Notes under the pieces: generated by a model
Database searches by the model: none
Told to the model about the DNA's origin: nothing
The model's input: the letters and a program-made list of their open reading frames with translations, nothing else
Made by a program: the position numbers and the translations under genes
Part shown: positions 16,960 to 25,669 of the stretch, in pieces
Layout of the letters: each line of letters begins with the position of its first letter
Numbering within the stretch: position 1 is the stretch's first letter
Source: Marivita geojedonensis
Lineage (GTDB): Bacteria; Pseudomonadota; Alphaproteobacteria; Rhodobacterales; Rhodobacteraceae
Direction of reading: 5' to 3'
NCBI RefSeq assembly: GCF_002115805.1
Contig: NZ_JFKC01000010.1
Coordinates: 1 to 64,000 of the forward strand
Length of the DNA: 64,000 bases

Positions 16960-18287
16960 ATCTTTGCTCCATCGGCAAGGACGCCCAGCCGTTTGGCGGC
17001 GTCCAGTTCGGCCCGTGCGGCCCGGAATGTCAGGTCGAGCTGCTTTTCCAGCGCCCGCAGGAACGTTTCGTAGACACTGACCACATCCATCACCTGACGC
17101 GTGCCCGCATCGTATTGGCGCTGGAAGAGGTCGAGATTGGTCTTGGCTTGCGCCGTCAGCGCCTCGGCCTCGGCGGCCTGTCGCTTCAGGGCGGCAATGC
17201 TGCGCTGGTCGGCTTCGATGGCGCGGCGCGAGATGTCCTCGGCCTCGGTCACCTTGCGATCCGCGGTGATCTTGGTGGCCTCGATGGCCTGCAGCGATGC
17301 GCCCGTGCCGACGCCCAGCATCTGTTCGGTGCTCGCACTCAGGCTGATACCCTCGCCGCCATTGCGGATGCTGCCGCCCGCCGAAAGACCCGGCAGATGC
17401 GCGGCGCGGGCGATCTTGGCCTGCGCCAGTTGCCGGTCGCGTTCGACCTGTGCCCGCAGCACATCCAGTGACTGATGCGACGATGCCGCCCCCATGCCGC
17501 GCAGACCACGCAGGTCAGCCAGAGGCACCGACGACATTGCGTTCAGTTCGGCCACCGCGCGGGTGGTCTTTTCGCGGGCTGCCGCATCACGGGCGCGCAG
17601 ATCGGCCAGCTTTTGCTTCAGAACGTTGAGATCAGAGAAATCGGACACGCCGCCTTTGACGCGTTCGTTCATCACCCATTCGAACTGGCCCATATCCTTG
17701 AGCGCCTGCGCATAAAGATCGGCCGCCGCGCGGCCCTCTTCAGCCTGAAGGTAGAGGACCAAACCTTCATATACGCGGTCGTTGCTGCTTTCGGACAGAT
17801 TCACCGCCGCCAGCTCCACATCCGCCTTGGCCAGCTCGCGTTCGGCTTTCTTGCGGCCATTGTCGAACAGCACCTGATTGATCACCAGATCGGCCACCAG
17901 ATCACCCAGCGAGGTCAGCGTGATCCGTGGGGAAATCGTCGGCCACCAGTTCTTGGACGCGGCCTCGGCGCGCAGTTGTGCGACATGCAGTTCCGCCTCG
18001 GCCACACGCGCGTCAGCGGCAAGAACACCCGCAGCCACTTCGGCATAGGGTGTTCCGGGGGTCAGCACGCTCTGCCGTGTCGCAAGTTCTGTGATGATGG
18101 GTGACGCATCCTGCGCCACATCCGCCTTCGGAGCAACTGCCTGTGTCTCCGCCTGGTCCGGCGCAGCCGCGCCCGGCTGGGCCTGAAGAAACCGCGACAC
18201 GGTTCCCGCTCCCAGATCCTGCATACATCCCGAAAGAGCCGTAACGGCAAGCACCGCCCCTGCCATGGCCCCTGTGTTCCGCCTCAT
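16956..18287 (-). CDS. TolC-family outer-membrane efflux lipoprotein
   Basis: A 443-residue outer-membrane channel protein for type I secretion. The start at 18287 begins a lipoprotein signal (MRRNTGAMAGAVLAVTALSGC, acceptor Cys21); the longer frame from 18338 adds a charged leader without signal character. The body is mostly long amphipathic helices in two halves, as in TolC-type trimers (for example EVAAGVLAADARVAEAELHVAQLRAEA and DLFQRQYDAGTRQVMDVVSVYE). It is followed with a four-base overlap by the ABC exporter gene and lies 84 bases downstream of the adhesin. Confidence 0.9.
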   Translation of the reverse strand: MRRNTGAMAGAVLAVTALSGCMQDLGAGTVSRFLQAQPGAAAPDQAETQAVAPKADVAQDASPIITELATRQSVLTPGTPYAEVAAGVLAADARVAEAELHVAQLRAEAASKNWWPTISPRITLTSLGDLVADLVINQVLFDNGRKKAERELAKADVELAAVNLSESSNDRVYEGLVLYLQAEEGRAAADLYAQALKDMGQFEWVMNERVKGGVSDFSDLNVLKQKLADLRARDAAAREKTTRAVAELNAMSSVPLADLRGLRGMGAASSHQSLDVLRAQVERDRQLAQAKIARAAHLPGLSAGGSIRNGGEGISLSASTEQMLGVGTGASLQAIEATKITADRKVTEAEDISRRAIEADQRSIAALKRQAAEAEALTAQAKTNLDLFQRQYDAGTRQVMDVVSVYETFLRALEKQLDLTFRAARAELDAAKRLGVLADGAKI

Positions 18288-18371
18288 GTCGATTGAGCCC
18301 CCGCCTTTGGCTTTTTGTTGTGTCGGGGCTCGGGCCATCGCTGCGACGGCCCGAACAGTCTATCCTCTTGC

Positions 18372-20438
18372 TCAGATTGTGACGTTGTTGATGTCGTCGT
18401 CGATCAGAACGGTCGCATCGCCCAGTTCGTAGACATCGAAGTTCTGACCATCTTCGAAACGGCTGCCCGCGCGGGATGCGCCGGTGATCCGTACCGCGTC
18501 GTCGGTGTTGCCCAGCACGCGGACAGTGTTGTCCTCGCCCGTCATCGCAACGATCTGCGCCTCGGTGATGGTGAGCGTTGCCTCTTCGGTGAACTCGAGG
18601 TCGATCGCGTCGATCTCGCGCCCGCCAAGGTTGCCCGCCAGCGTGACGTTGCTTTGCGAGGTGTTCGGATCATCGACCACCACATATGTCCCCGAGCTGT
18701 TGCCCGCGGCATCGGTGGCCGTGATCACGAGGTGAGAGCCGTCCGGCACGACCTGGGTAAACGAGTAGGTCGTTTCCCCGGTAAACGTGTTGTCCTGGTC
18801 GTTGAAGCTGGCGTTCTGCGAGCCGGAATTGCTGACCCGTTCGATGACCACGTCATCGCCGGTGTTCTCAAGCACGATGCCCCGCACCGCCTGGCTCTGA
18901 TCGCGGGTGATCGCGGTCATGTCAGGCGCGTCAGGTGCCACGTTGTCCACCACCATGGTTTCGGTGATCGACTTGGTGTTGCCCGCCGCATCGGTCGCGG
19001 CGATCTGGATCGACACGCTTTCGCCATTGACCTCGGGGATCACGCTCGGAGGCACGGCGACGGACCAGGCACCGCCCGCACTGACCTGCGCCTGCATCTG
19101 CTGTCCTGCGATGGTGACCACCACCGTAGAGCCCTGTTCGACCTGTCCGGTCAGGGTAAAGCCCTGCGCCGCTTCGGCTTCGCCGACCACGCCATCGGAC
19201 CCGCCCGGTTGGCTGGTCGAGGTGAGCGGCACCACTTCGGTATCGACCTGGAAGGTCTTTGACGTCGTCGCGGTGTTGCCCGCGCGATCCTCGGTGCTGA
19301 TCTGCGCTGTCGTGGTGTAGGTGCCATCCGGCAGATCGAACCCCGAAAAGGTCGCCGTCCAGTTGCCGGCCGCATCGACACTGGCCACGCGGCTGACGCC
19401 TTCGACGACCACGGTCACGGTAGCGCCCGGCTCTGTCGTGCCGCTCAGTGTCACGCCCTGCCCCTGCTCGGCATTGTTGACGATGTTGTCGGCAGTCACC
19501 GGGTTCGCACTTACCGCGAAATTCCGCACGAACGTATCGACCATCACGGTATCGCTGCGCGTCAGCTCGTTGCCGGCCGCATCGACGGTATAGGCGGTGA
19601 TCTGCGCCTCGTATTCGCCGGGACGCACCTCACCCGAACTGTAAGTCGCGCGCCAGGTGCCAAAGCTGTCGGTCTGAACGCTCTTGGTCACTCCGTCCAG
19701 CGTCACATCGACCATCGCAAACGGGGTCGATGTGCCGGTGATCACGACACCATCCGACGCTTCGACCTGGTTTACGATATCGTCGGTTTCGATCGGCGCG
19801 GGGCTGATCGTCAGGAGGCCTGCATCCGTGTCGAAAATCACGCTGCGGGTTTCGGTCGCCGTGTTCCCGGCAAGATCCGTGGAGCTTGCCGTCAGCGTGG
19901 CCGTCTGTTCACCTGTCGGAAGTTCGCCCGAAAGGAAGGTCACGGTCCAGTTGTCGCTTGCGTCGACACTTGCGTCGCTCGACACGCCGCCCAGCGTCAC
20001 CACGACCGTTGCACCGGGTTCCGTGGTGCCGGTCACGGTCATGCCCTGCGTTGCTTCTTCGGCGTTGACCACGCCATCTGCGCCACCGGCCTCGCTGGTG
20101 ATGTCGAAATTGCGCACCCAGGTATCGAGGCGAACCTCACCCGAGGTGGTGCTGACGTTGCCAACCTGATCGGTCGCTGTGGCGTTGATCGTCAGATCCT
20201 GTTCGCCCACCGGAATCTCGGTTGCGATGAAGGTCACCGACCAGTTGCCCTGCGCATCCACAAACGCGGTGCGGGAATAGCCGTTCATCTCGACAACAAC
20301 GGTCGATCCCGGATCCGTGGTTCCCGTGATCTCAACCCCATCCGAGCGCTCGTCGGCATTGATGATGCCGTCGGTCTCGATGATCGTGGTGTTGACGGTG
20401 ACTCCCGAGACCGTGTCGATCTGGATTCCGTCGCTCAC
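18372..20438 (-). CDS. Big-repeat surface adhesin, 5'-truncated, substrate of the type I system
   Basis: The open frame encodes 688 residues: about five tandem bacterial Ig-like repeats of roughly 98 residues each, then a non-repetitive C-terminal region that presumably carries the secretion signal. Each repeat carries a version of ITGTTEPGATVVV, GNWTVTF and TDLAGNT. The GTG at 20438 has no ribosome site. Protein-like sequence in the same frame continues upstream (EYIENIQIIATDGFGNSTTVSDG) to about 20500, then loses resemblance and meets the stop codon of the next gene at 20541. LapA-like adhesins normally have a long N-terminal part, so this gene appears to have lost it. It is probably not expressed as is. 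Confidence 0.75.
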   Translation of the reverse strand: MSDGIQIDTVSGVTVNTTIIETDGIINADERSDGVEITGTTDPGSTVVVEMNGYSRTAFVDAQGNWSVTFIATEIPVGEQDLTINATATDQVGNVSTTSGEVRLDTWVRNFDITSEAGGADGVVNAEEATQGMTVTGTTEPGATVVVTLGGVSSDASVDASDNWTVTFLSGELPTGEQTATLTASSTDLAGNTATETRSVIFDTDAGLLTISPAPIETDDIVNQVEASDGVVITGTSTPFAMVDVTLDGVTKSVQTDSFGTWRATYSSGEVRPGEYEAQITAYTVDAAGNELTRSDTVMVDTFVRNFAVSANPVTADNIVNNAEQGQGVTLSGTTEPGATVTVVVEGVSRVASVDAAGNWTATFSGFDLPDGTYTTTAQISTEDRAGNTATTSKTFQVDTEVVPLTSTSQPGGSDGVVGEAEAAQGFTLTGQVEQGSTVVVTIAGQQMQAQVSAGGAWSVAVPPSVIPEVNGESVSIQIAATDAAGNTKSITETMVVDNVAPDAPDMTAITRDQSQAVRGIVLENTGDDVVIERVSNSGSQNASFNDQDNTFTGETTYSFTQVVPDGSHLVITATDAAGNSSGTYVVVDDPNTSQSNVTLAGNLGGREIDAIDLEFTEEATLTITEAQIVAMTGEDNTVRVLGNTDDAVRITGASRAGSRFEDGQNFDVYELGDATVLIDDDINNVTI

Positions 20439-20540
20439 CGTGGTCGAGTTGCCGAACCCGTCGGTCGCGATGATCTGGATGTTTTCGATATATTCGCCGG
20501 CGCAGCAGAGTGTTGCGGGAAAATTACGGTCGAAATGTGT

Positions 20541-21632
20541 TCATATTCTGTCAATCACACCGTGCTCTGACGCCGCCTTTTGCGCCGCCAAACCCATGCG
20601 AACGGCCCACGCGCCGTCCTCGAGCGACACCTCCGGAACACCCCCATTCCGGACCAGTTCCAGAAAGCGCGCGTGCTGGTAGAAGGTCGATCCATTGTGG
20701 TCCCCGGCATCCAGGATTGTCGGGTCCACGGGGATGTCCACAGTCTGCGGCCCTTTGGGATGGCGCGGGCTGATGATCACCTGCGCCACCGGCGGCGCGC
20801 CCAGATGGGTCGGCCAGAACCGCCCCGGCCCCGGCACGAAAGCCTCGATCTTGCCGTTCGGCCCCACCGCGCTGATCTCTTCCTGATACTTGGAGCCCTC
20901 GGCATACATGCACAGTTCCAGCATCGCCCGCGCGCCAGTGGCGAAATCGACGATCACATAGGCGGTGTCCCAGATGTCGGGCACTTCGCCGTTATAGGCC
21001 TCATCCAGATGGTTGACCTCCTGCCCTGCGCTGGCCGTCACCCGCACCGGGTCGGACCCGAGGATCAGGCGCATGAGGTCGAAGAAGTGACAGCACTTCT
21101 CGACCAGCGTGCCACCAGTGTTTCGGTTGAACCTGTTCCAGTCCCCCACCTTGTGCAGGAAGGGAAAGCGGTGCTCGCGGATGGTCAGCATCTTCACCCC
21201 GCCGGTGGCGCGCTGCACCTCCTCGGCGAAGGTCTGGATGGGGGGCATATAGCGGTATTCCATCGCCACCCAGATCGGCGACGGGTAGCTGGCGGCAATC
21301 GCCTCGACACGCGCGATGTCTGCCGGATCGGTATAGAGCGGCTTTTCCATCAACAGCGGCAGCGGGTTGAGTTCCGCGATCTGCTCCAGCGCGTCGATAT
21401 GGCAATGGTTGGGGCTCGCCACCAGCAGACAGTCCAGATCGTCGCGCGCAAGCAGGTCTTCAATCGACGCCTCGAGCTTGGCATTGGGCGCAATCGCCTT
21501 TGCCGCCGCCGCCATGATCTCGTCCGGTTCAAAAATCGCCGCAACCCGCGCGCCTTCCAGCAGGGCGATATTCCGCAGGTGCTCCTGCCCCATCATGCCG
21601 CATCCGATGATGCCGTAATTGATGACTTTCAT
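20541..21632 (-). CDS. Gfo/Idh/MocA-family NAD(P)-dependent oxidoreductase
   Basis: A 363-residue cytoplasmic dehydrogenase. The N-terminal Rossmann motif is NYGIIGCGMMGQEHLRNI, the family EKP motif (MEKPLYTD) is near residue 96, and HFFDLMRLILGSDP carries the usual active-site His/Asp region. Members oxidise sugars, inositols or similar polyols. AAGGA precedes the ATG. It lies 37 bases downstream of the GntR-type regulator on the same strand. Its 3' end abuts the truncated adhesin in the same reading frame. Confidence 0.9.
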   Translation of the reverse strand: MKVINYGIIGCGMMGQEHLRNIALLEGARVAAIFEPDEIMAAAAKAIAPNAKLEASIEDLLARDDLDCLLVASPNHCHIDALEQIAELNPLPLLMEKPLYTDPADIARVEAIAASYPSPIWVAMEYRYMPPIQTFAEEVQRATGGVKMLTIREHRFPFLHKVGDWNRFNRNTGGTLVEKCCHFFDLMRLILGSDPVRVTASAGQEVNHLDEAYNGEVPDIWDTAYVIVDFATGARAMLELCMYAEGSKYQEEISAVGPNGKIEAFVPGPGRFWPTHLGAPPVAQVIISPRHPKGPQTVDIPVDPTILDAGDHNGSTFYQHARFLELVRNGGVPEVSLEDGAWAVRMGLAAQKAASEHGVIDRI

Positions 21633-21643
21633 TTTGGTCCTTC

Positions 21644-21695
21644 AGGTGATGCACGCGACACAACGCGGCTTAGGTGATGCGCGCGACGTAACGCG
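21644..21695. repeat. Imperfect tandem duplication of the 3' end of the GntR gene
   Basis: Two 24-bp copies (21644-21667 and 21672-21695) of AGGTGATGC[A/G]CGCGAC plus [AC/GT]AACGCG lie in direct order with a 28-base period. The second contains the last codons and stop of the regulator gene; the first is the degraded copy in the gap before the dehydrogenase gene. Confidence 0.7.
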
Positions 21696-22371
21696 CGGCG
21701 TCTGTATTGATCCAGTTCCACGAAGCTTCGGCGGCCTCGCCTTCGGGGCCGTAACTGACGCGCGTGGCCCGCATGCAGGGCTGGCCCGTCGCGCGGCCAA
21801 AGGCGGATGGCGCCCACTCCGGCACGGTATCGAGATCCAGCCGGTCCACGGCCTTGGTGATCCAGAGGCCCAGAGATTCACGGTAGTAAAGGTACAGCGA
21901 CTCGCGCAGCGCCACAGCGTCGATCTGATCGACATAGCTGCCATCGAGCCAGATCTCTTCGAGCACCGCCGGAATGCCGTTCAACCGACGCAGACGGCGA
22001 ATCCGGTGACCGTCAGTTGCCTGTCCGAATGACGGCAATCCTTCAGGCTTGGGCAATCGATCCACCGAAAGAAGCTCGGCCGTCGGCAAGCCGCCGCCTT
22101 CGATCAACTCAACGCGGAAGAATGCGTAGACCGACTGCGTGTCCTCTTGCGCGCAGACGTAATTGCCCGACCCCTGCACCCGTTCGAGCAGGCCCAGCGC
22201 GGTCAATTCATCCAGCGATTTCCGCAAGGTGCCCACCGAAATGCCAAGCCGCGCCGCCATCTCGCGTTCGGGCGGCAAACGCTCGCCATCAACCAAGCGA
22301 CCAGCCTGAATATCGCGGATCAGCAATTCGCTGATCTGCACGTATTTCGGCAGGGCGTGGGTGTCGGACAT
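21670..22371 (-). CDS. GntR/HutC-family transcriptional regulator
   Basis: A 233-residue regulator with an N-terminal winged helix (LPKYVQISELLIRDIQAGRLVDGERLPPEREMAARLGISVGTLRKSLDEL) and a C-terminal UTRA-type effector domain (VLEEIWLDGSYVDQI). I use the ATG at 22371; a GTG at 22395 in frame is possible. It is divergent from the flavin monooxygenase gene, and the 85-bp gap between them carries ATTGAT repeats and a CAAAAAT...ATTTTTG inverted repeat (22381-22413) that could be its operator. It likely represses the island at 20.5-28 kb. Confidence 0.9.
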   Translation of the reverse strand: MSDTHALPKYVQISELLIRDIQAGRLVDGERLPPEREMAARLGISVGTLRKSLDELTALGLLERVQGSGNYVCAQEDTQSVYAFFRVELIEGGGLPTAELLSVDRLPKPEGLPSFGQATDGHRIRRLRRLNGIPAVLEEIWLDGSYVDQIDAVALRESLYLYYRESLGLWITKAVDRLDLDTVPEWAPSAFGRATGQPCMRATRVSYGPEGEAAEASWNWINTDAARYVARIT

Positions 22372-22456
22372 TTCTCGCACCAAAAATTGATACACTATTG
22401 ATCTACATTTTTGGCGGTGCTACGCAAGAGGAAATGATGCGCCCCGGAGACACCTT

Positions 22457-23611
22457 ATGACCATCGTGCCGATCACCTCCCCAGACCTCGACGCGGCAGA
22501 GGTTTCTTGGTTCGCGGCGCTCTGCTCTGACGACTACGAATTCCTCGGCGTACCTGATGGAAAACTGCGGTCGAGCTTTGCGCATTGCTCGGGCATCGTG
22601 AAAGAGGCCGAGGCGCAGGGATTTCGCAACATCCTCTGCCCGTCGTCGTACCAGGTTGGACAGGACACACTGTCCTTTGTCGCCGGCTGCGCGCCGATCA
22701 CCGAAAAGATCAACATGCTGGCCGCCGTGCGCTGCGGCGAGATGCAACCGATCATGCTGGCCCGCACCATCGCGACGCTGGACCACATGCTCGAGGGCCG
22801 TCTGACGGTGAACATCATCTCGTCCGACTTCCCCGGCGAAAAGGACGACAGCAAGTTCCGCTACCAGCGCTCCCGCGAGGTGGTGGAAATCCTCAAGCAG
22901 GCGTGGACCCAGGGCGAGATTAATTACAAAGGCGAGGTCTACAATTTCGAAGGCCTGACCACCGATCCGGCGGTGCCCTACCAGACAAACGGTCCGCTGC
23001 TGTATTTTGGCGGCTATTCCCCCGATGCGCTGGAGCTGTGTGGCCAGCATTGCGACGTCTACCTGATGTGGCCCGAGCCGAAAGACGCGCTGGCGCAGCG
23101 GATGAAAGACGTGAACGCGGTGGCGGAACGCTATGGGCGCACGCTGGATTACGGTCTGCGCGTGCATGTCATCGTCCGTGACACCGGGGCGGAGGCCCGC
23201 GAATACGCGCAGCACATCGTCAGCAAGCTGGACGACGAACAGGGCAAGACGATCCGCGAACGCGCACTGGACGCGACCTCGCTCGGCGTGTCGCATCAGG
23301 CCAAGAACCGCGAACTGGCGGATATGGAAGGCTTCGTAGAACCGCATCTCTGGACCGGTGTGGGCCGGGCGCGCTCGGGCTGTGGTGCGGCTCTGGTGGG
23401 GTCCACCGATCAGGTGCTGAGCGAGCTGGAGCAGTATCAGAAAATGGGCATCCGCGCGTTCATCCTGTCGGGCTATCCGCATCTGGACGAATGCCGCCAT
23501 TTCGGCAGCCGGGTCCTGCCACAACTCAAGACCGTACAACTGAACGAAGCCTATGGGCGTGTGCCAAACGGCACCCCCGCAACCCCACTTGGAAACGGAG
23601 TCCGCCGCTAA
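22457..23611 (+). CDS. LLM-class flavin-dependent monooxygenase
   Basis: A 384-residue bacterial-luciferase-like (SsuD/NtaA type) monooxygenase that uses reduced FMN supplied by a partner reductase. Recognisable segments are NILCPSSYQVGQDTLSFVAGCAPIT, the LARTIATLDHMLEGRLTVNIISSD core, YQRSREVVEILKQAW and the C-terminal SGYPHLDECRHFG. The reductase partner is very likely the flavin reductase gene at 24507. The substrate is unknown; relatives cleave alkanesulfonates, aminopolycarboxylates or long-chain alkanes. It is translationally coupled to the next gene by a TAATG overlap. Confidence 0.9.
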   Translation: MTIVPITSPDLDAAEVSWFAALCSDDYEFLGVPDGKLRSSFAHCSGIVKEAEAQGFRNILCPSSYQVGQDTLSFVAGCAPITEKINMLAAVRCGEMQPIMLARTIATLDHMLEGRLTVNIISSDFPGEKDDSKFRYQRSREVVEILKQAWTQGEINYKGEVYNFEGLTTDPAVPYQTNGPLLYFGGYSPDALELCGQHCDVYLMWPEPKDALAQRMKDVNAVAERYGRTLDYGLRVHVIVRDTGAEAREYAQHIVSKLDDEQGKTIRERALDATSLGVSHQAKNRELADMEGFVEPHLWTGVGRARSGCGAALVGSTDQVLSELEQYQKMGIRAFILSGYPHLDECRHFGSRVLPQLKTVQLNEAYGRVPNGTPATPLGNGVRR

Positions 23612-24498
23612 TGGATCGTGTGAAGTTCAACGACGCCCTTGAAATGAGCCGCCTTGTCTATGGCATGTGGCGGCTGGGTGACGATGCCGACACTAGCGTG
23701 GACCACATCCGCAACAAGATCAGCGCCTGCCTCGATCAGGGCATCACCACGATGGATCAGGCAGACATTTATGGCGGCTACGAGGCTGAAGAGATCCTCG
23801 GGTCCGCGCTCACACCCGAGCTGCGCAACCAGATCGAGATCGTGACCAAATGCGATATCGTGGCCCCGGTGGGGCGCTACTCAAACGCGCGGGTCAAATA
23901 TTACGACACCTCGCGCGCGCATATCCTGTCTTCGGTCGACCATTCCCTGCGGCTGATGAAGATCGACCACATCGATCTTCTGCTGATCCACCGCCCCGAC
24001 CCGCTGATGGATGCCTGCGAAACCGGCGCGGCGCTCGACGAAGTGGTGGCCTCCGGCAAGGTCCGCGCGGTTGGCGTGTCGAACTTCCGCCCCTGGGATT
24101 GGGAGCTGTTGCAGGCGTCGATGAAGACCCCGCTCGTCACCAACCAGATCGAGATCAGCCTTCTGCATCACGCGCCCTTCGCCAATGGCGATATCGCGTT
24201 CCACCAGAAGAACGGCCAACCGCCGATGGCGTGGTCTCCGCTGGGTGGCGGTTCGCTCTTCGAGCCGAAAAACGCCGCCCTGCGCACCGCGCTCAAGACC
24301 ATCGGTGACGATCACGGCGTCGATGAAGCGGCAGTAGCGGTCGCCTGGCTCTTGGCGCATCCGGCGCGCATCCTACCTGTCCTCGGCACCAACAATCTGG
24401 ACCGCATCGCCCGCATCGGCGATGCTGCCAAGATACAGATCGACCGGGAGACATGGTTTGACCTTTACACCCACGCCCTTGGACATGAAGTGGCCTGA
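23611..24498 (+). CDS. Aldo/keto reductase
   Basis: A 295-residue (beta/alpha)8 NADPH-dependent oxidoreductase. The catalytic tyrosine is in DQADIYGGYEAEEILGSAL, and the cofactor-side motifs include LLLIHRPDPLMD, GVSNFRPWDWELLQA and the C-terminal LAHPARILPVLGTNNLDRI. The ATG at 23611 overlaps the stop of the monooxygenase gene, so the longer frame is not needed. It belongs to the island operon and probably reduces the carbonyl product of the monooxygenase step. Confidence 0.9.
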   Translation: MDRVKFNDALEMSRLVYGMWRLGDDADTSVDHIRNKISACLDQGITTMDQADIYGGYEAEEILGSALTPELRNQIEIVTKCDIVAPVGRYSNARVKYYDTSRAHILSSVDHSLRLMKIDHIDLLLIHRPDPLMDACETGAALDEVVASGKVRAVGVSNFRPWDWELLQASMKTPLVTNQIEISLLHHAPFANGDIAFHQKNGQPPMAWSPLGGGSLFEPKNAALRTALKTIGDDHGVDEAAVAVAWLLAHPARILPVLGTNNLDRIARIGDAAKIQIDRETWFDLYTHALGHEVA

Positions 24499-24506
24499 GA
24501 CAAGCG

Positions 24507-25013
24507 ATGAACGCCTTGACGCACAGCTTTGACCCCGCACAGCAGAGCAGCCGCGACTTTCGCGATGCGCTCGGACGGTTCGGCACGGGCGTCACGGTGA
24601 TCACCTGTGACACCGGCGACGGGCCGCTGGGCATCACCGCCAACAGCTTTGCCAGCGTGTCTCTCGACCCGCCTCTGGTGCTGTGGTCGCCGGCCAAATC
24701 ATCAAGCCGCTATCCGTTCTTCATGGCCGCCGATCATTTCGCGATCCATGTGGTCGGCGCGGAACAGGCCGGGCTGTGCATGGCTTTCGCGCGCAACGGC
24801 AACCCGTTCGACCAGTTCGACTGGGAAACGGGCGATCACAACGTTCCGCTTCTGAACGGCTGCCTGAGCCGGTTCGAATGCACGAAGGTGGCTGAACATG
24901 ACGGCGGCGATCATTCGATCGTGGTGGCGCGCGTGCGCCGGGTGACCACACGGGAGGGAGACCCGCTTTTGTTTTACAGCGGACGATACGGAGGCTTTAC
25001 TGAACCGACATAA
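24507..25013 (+). CDS. Flavin reductase family protein (FMN-binding split barrel)
   Basis: A 168-residue NAD(P)H:flavin reductase. It shows the family pattern DFRDALGRFGTGVTVITC, GITANSFASVSLDPPLVLW, FAIHVVGAEQ and the histidine-containing GDHSIVVARV. The protein supplies reduced FMN to the LLM monooxygenase two genes upstream, as in two-component monooxygenase systems. It begins 8 bases after the aldo/keto reductase stop. Confidence 0.9.
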   Translation: MNALTHSFDPAQQSSRDFRDALGRFGTGVTVITCDTGDGPLGITANSFASVSLDPPLVLWSPAKSSSRYPFFMAADHFAIHVVGAEQAGLCMAFARNGNPFDQFDWETGDHNVPLLNGCLSRFECTKVAEHDGGDHSIVVARVRRVTTREGDPLLFYSGRYGGFTEPT

Positions 25014-25085
25014 ACCGCCCCGATAAAACGAAGAACCGGGGCCGTCGGCAGAGGAGGCCGACGTGGGACAGGGAGGAGGCCAGCC

Positions 25086-25664
25086 ATGGCCATTTTGCTG
25101 GGGGTTCTGGCCCCGTTTCAGTTGTTCAACGACATTGTCCTGCGCATCGGGCGCGGCATCGCGGTTGTCTGTATCGCTGCGATGGTCATCGCCATCCTGC
25201 TGCAGGTGTTTTTCCGTTATGTTCTGGGGAATGCCCTGCCCTGGCCTGAAGAGGCTGCAATTTTCCTGATGCTCTGGATGACGGCTGTCATCGCGCCCTC
25301 GGCCTATCGCCGGGGCGGGTTCGTGGCACTGGAAATCCTGACCGCCGCGCTGCCGAAAAAGGGGGCGTCTGCACTGGCGCTGGTGCTGCTTCTGATCTCG
25401 GGCGTGGTCCTGATGATCGGGGCCCAGATGGGTCTTGGTGAAATGACCAGCCTTGCCGGAAAATTCAAAAGCGCCTCGCTGAAATATCCGACTGCAGATG
25501 GTTGGGAAAAAATGCCCAACTCGTGGCAGATCGCATCGCTGGTGACCGGTCTCTGCCTTCTGTTCATCGTCAATATCGAATTGATCCTGCGCAACCTCAT
25601 CACCCTCGCCGGTGGGGAAGACCGGTTGCGCTCCGCCCTCGATACCGAACTGACGGTGGAGTAA
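25086..25664 (+). CDS. TRAP transporter small permease (DctQ-type)
   Basis: A 192-residue inner-membrane protein with four predicted helices and the DctQ signature FFRYVLGNALPWPEEAAIFLMLWMTAVIAPSAYRRGGFV. It pairs with the large permease and binding protein encoded immediately downstream to import an organic acid driven by an ion gradient. The 72-bp gap before it is GC-rich, with GGAGG just ahead of the ATG. Confidence 0.92.
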   Translation: MAILLGVLAPFQLFNDIVLRIGRGIAVVCIAAMVIAILLQVFFRYVLGNALPWPEEAAIFLMLWMTAVIAPSAYRRGGFVALEILTAALPKKGASALALVLLLISGVVLMIGAQMGLGEMTSLAGKFKSASLKYPTADGWEKMPNSWQIASLVTGLCLLFIVNIELILRNLITLAGGEDRLRSALDTELTVE

Positions 25665-25669
25665 GTCAC

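Noticed and set aside
22381-22413. CAAAAAT...ATTTTTG as a confirmed GntR operator
   Set aside because: The arms are low-complexity AT runs far apart, so the claim stays only as a remark in the regulator entry.
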